A stretch of 44,084 nt of DNA from Micavibrio sp. UBA2705. GTDB lineage: Bacteria; Pseudomonadota; Alphaproteobacteria; Micavibrionales; Micavibrionaceae. Below, one piece after another: positions 8,180 to 16,444 of the stretch; within the stretch, counting starts at the first letter, position 1; every line of letters begins with the position of its first letter. The notes beneath the pieces are model-generated. The model saw nothing but the letters and a program-made list of their open reading frames with translations. It ran no database searches and was not told where the DNA came from. The position numbers were made by a program, and so were the translations under genes. Location: positions 565 through 44,648 of the forward strand of contig DELD01000034.1 in NCBI GenBank assembly GCA_002354205.1, given 5' to 3'.

Positions 8180-10120
8180 TTAAAACTTCACCGTAAAGCG
8201 CCCATAGGCAGCGCGCCCTGTATCTATCGGGAATGAGTTTATGTTTTTCCTGTTATATTCAGGAAAATAAATATCTTGGTCCAATAAATTCTCGCCATAA
8301 AAGGTGATATTCATCTCAGGCAAACGATCAGACAAAGCCAAGGCTTCATTTAAATTCACATTCAAATTCGCACTTACCAAATGATATGCATCGGGCTGCT
8401 TATTAACCTCAAGCACAGACGGGTTTGTTGCGCGAATATCCTCAGGCGTGCCAAACCAGCTATCATAAACACCTAATGACCACGCTTCCGCTTTATAGGA
8501 CACACCAAGTTTTGCCATTAAGTTTGCGGAAAATGTCGGGTCATCAACCCCCGTATCACTTTCACCCTTTTGCCACGAGGCGGAGCCTTCTATTTGCCAA
8601 CCATCAGAAAACTCAAGCTGCGTTTCAAATTCAACGCCATGAAAGACCTGTTCACCTGTATTGGTAATTAAGGCGCCCGCCCCTGAAGGGTTCGCAGTGC
8701 GACCGATAATATCTTCCATACGACTTCTATAACCGCTAAGCGCAGCATAAATCCCGTTATCGCCATAAAACACCTGCCCCTCAAATGTTTCAATGGTCTC
8801 AGGGCGCATATTGGTGTTCCCTGTAATAACATTAGGAATAGACAATTCACGTTCAATCGCCGTAGATGAACGGAAAGCCTTACCATACATCGCTTTCACC
8901 CCAATATTGCCAAAGGGTTGATAGACCATCGACAAACGCGGCGAAAAATCCGCCTTAAAGGCTTCTGAATCATTTAACTGCAGGCCACCTACAAATTTAA
9001 GATGATCATTCGGCATCCACTCTAACTGTCCGTATAAGTTGTGTAGATGCTGCTGATAGTCACGATCCGCGACCACGCCATCTTGATGTTCGGCAAAGCC
9101 GCCCCATGATAAAATTAAATCATTACGCAATTGCGTCTGCAAACCAATTTCAGCAATGAGTAAATCATCGCGGTTTTCTTCTGGCGCATCTGTAGTCTCG
9201 CCGCCGCGCAGACTGTTATAGGTAAGGTGCGTTTCTACTTTTGTGCTGCCAAATAATTGCTGAGAATAGCCAATATCAACCGTAGCACGCCGCCCATCAC
9301 TAATAGATTCAGGCAGGCGCGCAAAAATACCTAATGATGATTGGCGCGCACGATCAACAAAAGCCATCGCATTAAAGTTTTTATAATGCCCTTTTACAAA
9401 ATAACCATAACCATCTTCACGCGTTTTATACGAACCACGCACAGAGTTTTCATCCGTTAGCGTGAATCTCTCGCCATCAACATTCGTAGTTTTAACCGCG
9501 CCAGATACTGACCAATCAAGGCCTGAATATGATGCGCTGCCTTCTTGATCTTTACGGCCAAAAGAACCATATGTCGTTGACAGTGTCGCACAAGCATCAC
9601 AAGCAGGCTTGGAAACAATATTCACCACACCGGCATAAGCATTCGTCCCATATAAGACCGATCCTGGGCCGCGGATAACTTCAATCTGTTCAATGTTGCT
9701 TACAGGGTAATGGGTGAACAAGCCATAATTAAGATGACCGCCATAGCTATCGCGCACAGGCCGACCATCGATTAAAAACAATATTCTGTTCGGGTAATGC
9801 TGATTGGTTGCGGCGCGTAATGTAAGCGTGTTATTGGGGTTACCCGTACTGTTCAACACCTGCAGACTAGGCACACGATTCAAAACATCATGCAAATTCA
9901 CCGCGCCATAACGTTCAATATCTTCCGCGGTAACAACGCTCATAATACTCGGCGCTGCGCCCAGAGATTCTGCGCGCTTTGATGCGGCGCTAACCTCAAT
10001 ATTGGCCAAGCCTTCAATATCAAGATTATAAAGATCCTGTATCGACATCTCATGAGCCTGTGCGCTGCCTATAGCAAAGACACAGACGCTTGCAAAAAAC
10101 GGTAAAAACTTAAAATTCAT
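8180..10120 (-). CDS. TonB-dependent outer-membrane receptor
   Basis: An outer-membrane ligand-gated channel of 646 residues from the ATG at 10120. This start is chosen because it gives a clean signal peptide (cleavage after AQA) and follows a GGGGAGG at 10134-10140. The plug domain shows PSIMSVVTAEDIERYGAVNLHDVLNRVPS, split here as SVVTAEDI and VLNRVPS, with IEQIEVIRGPGSVLYGTNAYAGVVNI features and an RGPGSVLYG motif. A CDAC cysteine pair lies where plug meets barrel. The rest is beta-barrel ending in Phe, the usual outer-membrane sorting signal. It converges on the yfiR-like gene. Its substrate is unknown; no riboswitch or Fur-like box is evident upstream. Confidence 0.92.
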   Translation of the reverse strand: MNFKFLPFFASVCVFAIGSAQAHEMSIQDLYNLDIEGLANIEVSAASKRAESLGAAPSIMSVVTAEDIERYGAVNLHDVLNRVPSLQVLNSTGNPNNTLTLRAATNQHYPNRILFLIDGRPVRDSYGGHLNYGLFTHYPVSNIEQIEVIRGPGSVLYGTNAYAGVVNIVSKPACDACATLSTTYGSFGRKDQEGSASYSGLDWSVSGAVKTTNVDGERFTLTDENSVRGSYKTREDGYGYFVKGHYKNFNAMAFVDRARQSSLGIFARLPESISDGRRATVDIGYSQQLFGSTKVETHLTYNSLRGGETTDAPEENRDDLLIAEIGLQTQLRNDLILSWGGFAEHQDGVVADRDYQQHLHNLYGQLEWMPNDHLKFVGGLQLNDSEAFKADFSPRLSMVYQPFGNIGVKAMYGKAFRSSTAIERELSIPNVITGNTNMRPETIETFEGQVFYGDNGIYAALSGYRSRMEDIIGRTANPSGAGALITNTGEQVFHGVEFETQLEFSDGWQIEGSASWQKGESDTGVDDPTFSANLMAKLGVSYKAEAWSLGVYDSWFGTPEDIRATNPSVLEVNKQPDAYHLVSANLNVNLNEALALSDRLPEMNITFYGENLLDQDIYFPEYNRKNINSFPIDTGRAAYGRFTVKF

Positions 10121-10344
10121 AGCTGACAACAAACCTCCCCTGATCCTGTAAAATATAGTACATGACACCTTAGAAAAATCTATTGTTTTGTAAAGAAAAG
10201 AAAAAATACCCCAAGCTATATCCTACATTGCACCCTTTAGTTGCAGCTCACCATATCCTTGTGGGGATAACTCCGCTGATATATAGACGCTACGCTTGCT
10301 GAAAGCCCTGATGCAGATTAGCCTTTTAATAAGGATTCTTAATC

Positions 10345-10440
10345 ATGTCAGTTCTTGGCATATTACACGCGTATCAATCACGGTGCACTACATGGATAAA
10401 ACAATCATGCCTTCGGCAAAATCATATACAAAAATTTTAA
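10345..10440 (+). CDS. Possible upstream small ORF overlapping the lipoprotein start
   Basis: A 31-codon frame beginning at an ATG nine bases after AAGGA (10331-10335), a better ribosome-binding site than any in front of the lipoprotein gene. It overlaps the first 16 codons of that gene in another frame and ends at TAA. The peptide (MSVLGILHAYQ...) resembles nothing I know. It could be a translated leader that couples or attenuates lipoprotein translation, or a chance frame. Coding status is unproven. Confidence 0.25.
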   Translation: MSVLGILHAYQSRCTTWIKQSCLRQNHIQKF

Positions 10441-11348
10441 TGACCGCTGTTTTGCTCTCTACCTCTTTAACAGGCTGTGGCATCATGGATAAAATATCAC
10501 AGGCGCTCCCTCCTTTAGATAGCTCTGATAATTACAGCTACCCAGAAGAAGCTGACAGCATTCCCGTCAATAGCTGGGCGAACGCCCCGCAAACAGCGCA
10601 AAGTCAAATGCCCGTGCAAATGGCCCCTGTACAAGGCATAAAGGCAACATCTATCGCATCCAACATGAACGAGCCCCTCGGCACAGAAGAAATTCGTCAG
10701 CGTTTTGATATCATGGCCCAGCAAATTACAGTGATGCGCCAAGACATGGAGCGCGTCGCGCCTTTATTACAGCGCCTTGCCGTTATGGAAGAATCCATGC
10801 GTGAATTAAGTGTTGCACTCAACAGCGCCCATGCAAACAGCGGTAATATACAGCAGCCCGCAAGCCAGCCATACGCTGCGCCATCAAACGTACCAATGGC
10901 AACAAACACATTACCGACGCAGGGGGCTTTGCCAAACACCGCCGCACCAATGCCAAGCTATACACCGCCGCAATATGCAGCGCCAGCTGCCGTACAAAAA
11001 CAGGCCGCCCCCCCGCCTGCATCAACAAGCGTTCAAGACATCCGCTTTGGTAAATATAAAGGCCGTGACCGTATCGTTCTTGACCTAACCAAACCTGCGC
11101 AGTTCCGTTACGATCTCGACAACAATGAGAAACTGCTTATCATCGACCTGCCCGATGCATCATGGGGTACACAAATGGCGAAGAAAATCACATCATCCGG
11201 CGCTGTCGCAGCATATAACGCACAGCCAGGCCCCAATGGCGGCACGCAGCTTATATTCTCACTCAAGAAAAACGCCCGCGTCACCCAAGCCCGCGCCCTC
11301 CCCCCAAACCAGCAATACGGCAACCGTATTTTCATGGATATTGAATAA
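10392..11348 (+). CDS. Lipoprotein with coiled coil and AMIN-like C-terminal domain
   Basis: A predicted envelope lipoprotein of 318 residues. The signal segment ends in the lipobox LTGC with Cys29 as lipidation site. A short helical, coiled-coil-like stretch follows (EEIRQRFDIMAQQ onwards). Then comes a long Pro/Ala/Gln-rich spacer, and a C-terminal domain of about 100 residues (FGKYKGRDRIVLDLTKP, LLIIDLPDASWG, FMDIE) that resembles AMIN domains. AMIN domains are known for anchoring amidases and secretins to the cell wall. An open frame extends to a TTG at 10296, but the ATG at 10392 gives a sensible signal peptide. No strong ribosome-binding site precedes it. It ends just before an intrinsic terminator and stands alone as a transcript. 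Confidence 0.75.
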   Translation: MDKTIMPSAKSYTKILMTAVLLSTSLTGCGIMDKISQALPPLDSSDNYSYPEEADSIPVNSWANAPQTAQSQMPVQMAPVQGIKATSIASNMNEPLGTEEIRQRFDIMAQQITVMRQDMERVAPLLQRLAVMEESMRELSVALNSAHANSGNIQQPASQPYAAPSNVPMATNTLPTQGALPNTAAPMPSYTPPQYAAPAAVQKQAAPPPASTSVQDIRFGKYKGRDRIVLDLTKPAQFRYDLDNNEKLLIIDLPDASWGTQMAKKITSSGAVAAYNAQPGPNGGTQLIFSLKKNARVTQARALPPNQQYGNRIFMDIE

Positions 11349-11371
11349 AGCGTAGAAATCACCAGAACAGC

Positions 11372-11403
11372 AAAAAGGCCAATTAAATAATTGGCCTTTT
11401 TTT
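11372..11403 (+). terminator. Intrinsic terminator after the AMIN-like lipoprotein gene
   Basis: A perfect 13-base-pair hairpin (arms 11372-11384 and 11389-11401, loop AAAT) with GGCC in the stem and a T tract at 11397-11403. It lies 23 bases past the stop. The A-rich left arm means it could also act on the opposite strand, where it follows the tRNA gene. Confidence 0.9.
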
Positions 11404-11432
11404 ATGCATCTTATACATCATGATAAGAAAAA

Positions 11433-11518
11433 TGGTGCGGGCGGGGGGACTTGAACCCCCACTCCCAGAGGGAAACGGATTTTAAGTCCGCAGCGTCTAC
11501 CGATTCCGCCACGCCCGC
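11433..11518 (-). tRNA. tRNA-Leu (anticodon UAA)
   Basis: On the minus strand the sequence folds as a class II tRNA. The acceptor stem is GCGGGCG/CGCCCGC, the D arm contains GGCGGAATCGGTAGACGC, and the anticodon loop CTTAAAA gives UAA, which reads UUA and UUG. A long variable arm follows, then a T arm GGGGG-TTCAAGT-CCCCC, discriminator A and an encoded CCA. A TATAAA on the minus strand sits a few bases upstream and may be its promoter -10 element. Confidence 0.96.
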
Positions 11519-11653
11519 ACAATTTATAGTCAAATCGGCGCGTAAAACGGTAGTACGCCAATCAGAGGACACATATGTACCTTAAATGAAACGCTGCATC
11601 AAGCGTAAAAATTCAATATCATGCATATTTATCCGCGTTTATTTTGCGCATAA

Positions 11654-11684
11654 CAAAAAGGCAGCACAATTAAATGCTGCCTTT
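11654..11684 (-). terminator. Intrinsic terminator after marR-like gene
   Basis: Ten-base-pair hairpin (arms 11657-11666 and 11675-11684, core GGCAGCA/TGCTGCC, 8-base loop). Read on the minus strand it is followed by a run of five T, 43 bases past the marR-like stop. Confidence 0.8.
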
Positions 11685-11726
11685 CAAATTTTCCGCGTCT
11701 AAGCAATATGCCACGTAACTAAGGTA

Positions 11727-12119
11727 TTAAGCTGCATCAAGTACGCGGCTAATCCCGTTCATAAGTTCACGCCCTTTATCACTTAAATAAAGCTCTTTAC
11801 GGCGGCGTTCTTCTGGCGATACTTTCAGCTCGACAAGCCCGTATGGATTGCCATTTTGTCTATATTTAGACAATGCCCCCACAATACGCGAGACTGTCGA
11901 AAGCCCCAAATTCGTTTTCTTAGATAAGGCCGTTAAAGACATGCCTTCATCCATCGCAATCTGCGCCAAACATATGCCATATTGCAATGGAAACTCGCCA
12001 TCAATCTCACGCAGCATCTGCAGCATATTTAAAAACGTATGGGTTGAACAATCATTGCTGCCATGCTCAACATTATCGCTCTGCTTGTTTAAATCTTCTA
12101 CGTGCTCTGCAATGCTCAT
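11727..12119 (-). CDS. MarR-family transcriptional regulator
   Basis: A winged-helix DNA-binding protein of 130 residues. It shows the MarR order of helices: a dimerisation helix (FLNMLQMLREI), then MSLTALSKKTNLGLSTVSRIVGAL as helix-turn-helix, then a wing with LVELKVSPEERRRKELYLSDKGRELM, the characteristic beta-hairpin and DKGR sequence. The ATG at 12119 is chosen because AGGGA precedes it; an in-frame ATG at 12185 has no ribosome-binding site. It is the last gene of a probable two-gene operon after the pentapeptide-repeat gene (128 bases upstream) and ends before a terminator. A palindrome at the operon promoter is a plausible target, which would make the regulator autoregulatory. The ligand is unknown. 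Confidence 0.85.
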   Translation of the reverse strand: MSIAEHVEDLNKQSDNVEHGSNDCSTHTFLNMLQMLREIDGEFPLQYGICLAQIAMDEGMSLTALSKKTNLGLSTVSRIVGALSKYRQNGNPYGLVELKVSPEERRRKELYLSDKGRELMNGISRVLDAA

Positions 12120-12247
12120 TAAATACGTCCCTATAGTTACATCTTCATTTTTACTCAATATAGAGCAAAATATATTAATAACCATAGTAGCGCTTTAACG
12201 CCGCTAAATCACCTTACCCATAGGCATAGAACGCCTAAGTAGAAAGG

Positions 12248-12871
12248 TTAAATAACTTTACGCCCTGTCAATTCACGCTGTACATAGCCAAAAAAAGCAT
12301 TTTTTGTTGGCTGTATACTGCCGTTAACATAGAAATTTTCTTCATTGGCAATATACCTATATTTACCAACCGCAACGCGCAGCAAGTCGGGACGTAAAGA
12401 CATATGGTTTTCGTGTTGGTCATCATATAAATAACTGCTATCAACCACCTCAAGCTTCGCAAAATCGACATTAAAGACGGCAGGGCCTGAAAATACGCAG
12501 CGCGTTAACTGCGCTGCGGTAAAATCCGTCGCTGCAAACTCAGCAAATAAAAACTGACAATCCAGAGCATATGAATAAGCCACGCATGACGCGACCATGC
12601 AGCATTGTGAAAAATCACAGCCTTCTAACCTTGTCTCACTAAGGTTCGCGCCGGTCAAGTTCGCCCCTTGAAAAGAAACATTGTCAAAAACACCATCATC
12701 AAATTCCGCAAATGACAAATCTTGATAAGATAAATCGACATTTATAATGGCTATATTCTCAGCAATAGCATTGCTAATGGCTTGTTTTATTGAGGGCGCT
12801 TCGCATTGATATAATACGCAGCCCCCACGGTCTATTATCCGGATAACCTCCGGTGATTTTATACTACTCAT
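12248..12871 (-). CDS. Pentapeptide-repeat protein
   Basis: A cytoplasmic protein of 207 residues with no signal peptide. From about residue 48 it has repeating A(D/N)LXX-like units (VDLSYQDLSFAEF, NVSFQGANLTGANLSETRLEGCDFSQC, then TDFTAAQLTRCVF) that should form a right-handed quadrilateral helix over about 100 residues. The N-terminal segment (RIIDRGGCVLYQCEAPSIKQAI) and the C-terminal region after YLYDDQHE are non-repetitive. It is rich in cysteine in the repeat region. Some pentapeptide proteins mimic DNA and protect gyrase, but nothing here shows that function. GAGGA lies seven bases before the ATG. It is probably cotranscribed with the marR-like gene downstream. Confidence 0.82.
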   Translation of the reverse strand: MSSIKSPEVIRIIDRGGCVLYQCEAPSIKQAISNAIAENIAIINVDLSYQDLSFAEFDDGVFDNVSFQGANLTGANLSETRLEGCDFSQCCMVASCVAYSYALDCQFLFAEFAATDFTAAQLTRCVFSGPAVFNVDFAKLEVVDSSYLYDDQHENHMSLRPDLLRVAVGKYRYIANEENFYVNGSIQPTKNAFFGYVQRELTGRKVI

Positions 12872-12890
12872 TATTTTTCCTCACACATAT

Positions 12891-12910
12891 TAGTTGCGTT
12901 CTTGCAACTA
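12891..12910. promoter_or_regulatory. Palindromic operator candidate (TAGTTGC-N6-GCAACTA)
   Basis: A perfect 7-base inverted repeat with a 6-base spacer, 20 bases before the pentapeptide-repeat gene and just downstream of its predicted -10 element. It would cover the transcription start. Size and symmetry fit MarR-family operators, and a MarR gene is in the same operon. Confidence 0.6.
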
Positions 12911-12915
12911 TCAAT

Positions 12916-12944
12916 TGAATAGAATGGTTAAAATAATATGTCAA
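12916..12944 (-). promoter_or_regulatory. Sigma-70-type promoter for the pentapeptide-repeat/marR operon
   Basis: On the minus strand a perfect TTGACA (12939-12944) is separated by 17 bases from TATTCA (12916-12921). The -10 is imperfect, but position and spacing suit the operon start at 12871. Confidence 0.55.
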
Positions 12945-13034
12945 GTAATTTTATTGGATTGAAACTTTCACAAAGAAACACTAAGTTATTTAGATCAGTA
13001 ATTACAAGGCTCGACAAAGGATCATATTTTTCAC

Positions 13035-14915
13035 ATGCCCGCAGAAATATTTGATAAGCCATTAGAGCAAGGCATTGCTATCATCAAAAAATTTGCCAAT
13101 ACCCTCCCCCTGCGCCCTGGGGTTTACCGCATGATTAACGAACATGATGATGTGCTTTATGTTGGTAAGGCCAAAGCGCTGCAAAAAAGAGTACTGAGCT
13201 ACACACAGCCGCAAAGATTAAGCGGGCGCTTGCAGCGCATGGTCGCGCAGACCCGCACTATGGAGTTTATTGAAACCGCATCCGAAGCCGAAGCCTTGCT
13301 GTTAGAAGCTAATCTGATAAAAAAACTAAAGCCCAAATATAATATTCTACTGCGTGATGACAAATCATTCCCCTATATCAAAATCACCAATACGCATGAC
13401 TTCCCATTGCTGGAAAAACATCGCGGCGTGCAGGAAAAAAACATTGAATATTTTGGCCCCTTTGCCAACGCAGGCGCAGTAAACCGTACGATTGCCTTTT
13501 TACAAAAAGCATTTCTCTTGCGCAATTGCAGCGATAATGTATTCGCCAATCGTAGCCGTCCATGCTTGCAATACCATATTAAACGCTGCACAGCGCCATG
13601 CGTGGGTAAAGTCACCAAAGCAGAATATGACCAGCAAGTTAGCCATGCGCGCAGCTTCCTTAATGGCGAAAGCAAAAAAGTCCTGCGCGAAATGTCGACT
13701 TTAATGCACGAAGCCAGCGCCGCGATGGCGTTTGAAAAAGCCGCAGAATATCGCGACCGTATAAAAGCCCTTAATGCCATACAGGCACACCAAGACATTA
13801 ATTATGCAGGACTCGGCAATGTCGATATTTTTGCCGCCGTACTGCATGAAAACAAATGCTGCATACAAGTTTTCTTCTTCAGAAGCGGTCAAAATTTTGG
13901 TAATAAGTCATATTTTCCACGCCACAGCAAAGACGCTGAGCTTGCCGATATCCTGCCTGCCTTTATCGCACAATTTTATTTGAACCACCCCATTCCCGAA
14001 CAAGTCATGATTAACGCAAAGCTCGCCAAGGAAGAACACGAGCTGCTGCAAGAAGCATTAAGCGTAAAAAGAAGCAAACGTACAAAAATCACCCACCCTA
14101 CGCGCGGCGAGAAAAAACAAATTATCGCCTTCGCTGAAAAAAATGCCTTAGAAACCATTAAGCGCAAAGTCATTATGAATGAAAATGACCAAGCCCATTT
14201 AGAAAAACTCGCTAAGCTGTTTCATCTGGACAACCCGCCTGAACGCATTGAAGTCTATGACAACTCTCATACCGCAGGCACAAATATGGTTGGCGCAATG
14301 ATCTGTGCTACAGCCGAAGGCTTTGATAAAAACAGCTATCGTAAATACAACATCAAACAAAGCGCAGCATCTGATGACTTCGCCATGATGCGCGAAGTCA
14401 TCTCGCGCCGCTTTAAAAACTACCACCAGCAAAGCGAAGAACAAAAACAAGATAAAGATTTATGGCCTGACTTACTGCTGATTGACGGCGGCAAAGGGCA
14501 GCTTAGCGCCGTTAATCAAGCCTTAGAAGAGCTTGGCATATTTGAAGATGACGTTGCAGTAGTCGCCGTTTCAAAGGGGCCGGATCGTAACGCAGGGCGC
14601 GAAGAATTTCACAGCGCTATATTCCCAAGCTTTACCCTGCCCCACTCAGACGGTGTCATGCATTATTTACAGCGCCTACGAGACGAATCCCACCGCTACG
14701 CCATTGGCACGCACCGTGCCAAACGCGGTAAATCTATGCAAAAATCTATCCTTGATGAAGTTGATGGTATCGGCGCGAGCCGTAAAAAAGCGCTGCTTAC
14801 CTTCTTTGGCTCAGCCGACGCTGTTGCTAATGCAAACATCACTGAACTGACAAAGGTTGACGGCATATCGAAAAAAGTGGCAGAAACAATTTATAATCAT
14901 TTTCACGACCAGTAA
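13035..14915 (+). CDS. uvrC: Excinuclease ABC subunit C
   Basis: The dual-incision nuclease of nucleotide excision repair, acting with UvrA and UvrB. The 626 residues contain: GIY-YIG nuclease at the N terminus (PGVYRMINEHDDVLYVGKA, RVLSYT); a cysteine cluster (CLQYHIKRCTAPCVG); the UvrB-interacting UVR helix pair (ASAAMAFEKAAEYRDRI); the RNase H-like second nuclease (IEVYDNSHTAGTNMVGAMI, LLIDGGKGQL); and tandem helix-hairpin-helix motifs at the C terminus. Length is standard. AAAGGA lies 14 bases before the ATG. Ogt follows after 17 bases, making a small DNA-repair pair. Confidence 0.96.
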   Translation: MPAEIFDKPLEQGIAIIKKFANTLPLRPGVYRMINEHDDVLYVGKAKALQKRVLSYTQPQRLSGRLQRMVAQTRTMEFIETASEAEALLLEANLIKKLKPKYNILLRDDKSFPYIKITNTHDFPLLEKHRGVQEKNIEYFGPFANAGAVNRTIAFLQKAFLLRNCSDNVFANRSRPCLQYHIKRCTAPCVGKVTKAEYDQQVSHARSFLNGESKKVLREMSTLMHEASAAMAFEKAAEYRDRIKALNAIQAHQDINYAGLGNVDIFAAVLHENKCCIQVFFFRSGQNFGNKSYFPRHSKDAELADILPAFIAQFYLNHPIPEQVMINAKLAKEEHELLQEALSVKRSKRTKITHPTRGEKKQIIAFAEKNALETIKRKVIMNENDQAHLEKLAKLFHLDNPPERIEVYDNSHTAGTNMVGAMICATAEGFDKNSYRKYNIKQSAASDDFAMMREVISRRFKNYHQQSEEQKQDKDLWPDLLLIDGGKGQLSAVNQALEELGIFEDDVAVVAVSKGPDRNAGREEFHSAIFPSFTLPHSDGVMHYLQRLRDESHRYAIGTHRAKRGKSMQKSILDEVDGIGASRKKALLTFFGSADAVANANITELTKVDGISKKVAETIYNHFHDQ

Positions 14916-14932
14916 GTTTATAGGGACTAACC

Positions 14933-15451
14933 ATGGGCGAAACACTTTATCACGATGAATTCACCATCCCGCAAATAGCTAGGCTTCATTTATGCGTATC
15001 CGACAAAGGTATCCGCAGCCTTTATTTTATCACAGAAGACTGCACGAGAGACGCGATTGAGAAAAAAATTCAAAAGCATTCCCCCAAGGCGACCTTAAAA
15101 AAAGATAGCAGCGTCACCGCACCTTATATTGCACAAATCACCAAGACATGGGCGAATAAAAACACGCATTTAGATGCTTTTAAATATGATGCACATGGCA
15201 CGCCGTTTCAAAAAAAGGTTTGGAAATCATTATTAAATATTCAAAGCGGCGAAACCTTGCAATATAACCAAATCGCACAAGCTATCCATCAACCAAAAGC
15301 GATACGCGCCGCAGCAAACGCCATTGCCCAAAACCCAATATCTCTACTTGTCCCCTGTCACCGCGTCTTGCCAAAATCAGGCGGCGTTGGTAATTACGCA
15401 GGCGGCAGCGTGATCAAAAAAGCTATCTTAAAACACGAAAACGCCATATAA
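14933..15451 (+). CDS. ogt: Methylated-DNA-protein-cysteine methyltransferase
   Basis: A suicide repair protein that moves the alkyl group from O6-alkylguanine to its own cysteine. At 172 residues it has the ATase C-terminal domain: TPFQKKVWKSLLNIQSGET, the helix-turn-helix AIHQPKAIRAAANAIAQNP with its DNA-intercalating arginine, and the active-site LVPCHRVLP followed by GNYAGG. The N-terminal domain is divergent, as is usual. No Ada-type regulatory domain is present. It follows uvrC by 17 bases with AGGGA before the ATG, so it is probably cotranscribed with it. Confidence 0.92.
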   Translation: MGETLYHDEFTIPQIARLHLCVSDKGIRSLYFITEDCTRDAIEKKIQKHSPKATLKKDSSVTAPYIAQITKTWANKNTHLDAFKYDAHGTPFQKKVWKSLLNIQSGETLQYNQIAQAIHQPKAIRAAANAIAQNPISLLVPCHRVLPKSGGVGNYAGGSVIKKAILKHENAI

Positions 15452-15490
15452 ACGATACGCAGCGAATGTTTTAATAACACGTTGTTAAAA

Positions 15491-16264
15491 TTATATATTT
15501 AACGCATCCGCCATAGAATAAAGCCGCCCTGATTTTTGCTGTATCAGCCAGCGCGCTGCGAACAACGCGCCCTCAGCAAACAGCGCTCTATTTTCAGCAT
15601 GATGCGACAAGCTCAGCACTTCACTATCTCCAAAGAACGAGACGTCATGCGCGCCAATAACGCCGCCGCCACGACGCACGGCATAGCCAATTTCACCGCT
15701 TTGTCGCAGCGCAGCGCTACCTTCACGCCCATATACAGCTTGTTGGTCATGATTTTGCCCGCGCCCTTTAGCCGCCGCGCGCCCCAACATTAAAGCTGTA
15801 CCTGATGGTGCATCACGCTTTAAGCGATGGTGGGTTTCTGTAATCTCAACATCATAGTTCAAATTTAAACGCGATGCGGCCTGTTCAACCAATGCACACA
15901 TCAAATTCACGCCTAGCGACATATTCCCCGCATGTAAAATGGGCGTAACCTTCGCCGCCTGCGCCAATACATCCATCTGTGCATCTGAAAGACCTGTCGT
16001 CCCAGAGACCATCGCGACGTTATGCGTCGCCGTGCGTTCAGCCAAATTTACGCAGTTTTCAGGCAAAGAGAAATCGATCACAAGGTCGAGGCCATCTAAG
16101 AACGAACCTAAATCGTTGTGGGTGATGGGCTGAGAATCTATATCGCTGACACGCGCGAATCCCCCCATTAAATTAAACTCTGCGTATTCGGCATTATTAC
16201 CAACAAGCAATTGCTTTAAAATTTGTCCAACACGTCCGTTTATTCCGCTAATTCCGATGTTCAT
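15491..16264 (-). CDS. dapB: 4-hydroxy-tetrahydrodipicolinate reductase
   Basis: Reduces hydroxy-tetrahydrodipicolinate in the diaminopimelate/lysine pathway, supplying peptidoglycan and protein synthesis. From the ATG at 16264 it is 257 residues, close to the usual 270; an open frame continues 23 codons upstream but lacks similarity. Visible motifs: MNIGISGINGRVGQ (NAD(P) Rossmann), VIDFSLPE, GTTGLSD, and the catalytic ETHHRLKRDAPSGTA with the His-His, Lys and substrate-binding SGT. It is a single gene converging on ogt, with a hairpin of A/T pairs in the short gap. No strong ribosome-binding site is seen. Confidence 0.95.
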   Translation of the reverse strand: MNIGISGINGRVGQILKQLLVGNNAEYAEFNLMGGFARVSDIDSQPITHNDLGSFLDGLDLVIDFSLPENCVNLAERTATHNVAMVSGTTGLSDAQMDVLAQAAKVTPILHAGNMSLGVNLMCALVEQAASRLNLNYDVEITETHHRLKRDAPSGTALMLGRAAAKGRGQNHDQQAVYGREGSAALRQSGEIGYAVRRGGGVIGAHDVSFFGDSEVLSLSHHAENRALFAEGALFAARWLIQQKSGRLYSMADALNI

Positions 16265-16405
16265 TTTATCTACACACATAATAATTGTAATTTTATTTAC
16301 AGCCAATTTAGCCCATAACTTAGAGAAAATCAAAGATTCAAATGTTATTTCGTGAAGAATATAACAAAACGACTATCCATTGCGTAATAAAGTTACAAAA
16401 AATAA

Positions 16406-16433
16406 TTGACAACTTTTCGATAATGCGTATTAT
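16406..16433 (+). promoter_or_regulatory. Sigma-70-type promoter facing a region with no gene
   Basis: TTGACA at 16406-16411 and TATTAT at 16428-16433 with a 16-base spacer. It points into 250 bases on the plus strand that hold no credible coding frame, and it is followed by a CtrA-type box. Confidence 0.6.
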
Positions 16434-16444
16434 GTAGAAATCCA

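Noticed and set aside
8668..8886. Short open frame within the TonB receptor gene
   Set aside because: Out of frame with a strongly supported receptor; no ribosome-binding site or motif.
10121..10344. Possible cobalamin riboswitch or Fur box ahead of the TonB receptor
   Set aside because: Neither the B12-box nor a Fur-like palindrome is present on the minus strand; only a loose CCCCAAG/CTTGTGGGG complementarity.
13373..13798. Minus-strand frame across uvrC
   Set aside because: Antisense to the cysteine cluster and UVR region of uvrC, Cys-rich by reflection, no supporting signal.
15469..15490. A/T hairpin between ogt and dapB as a terminator
   Set aside because: Nine pairs of almost only A-T with a G-T pair and no T run; unlikely to terminate efficiently.
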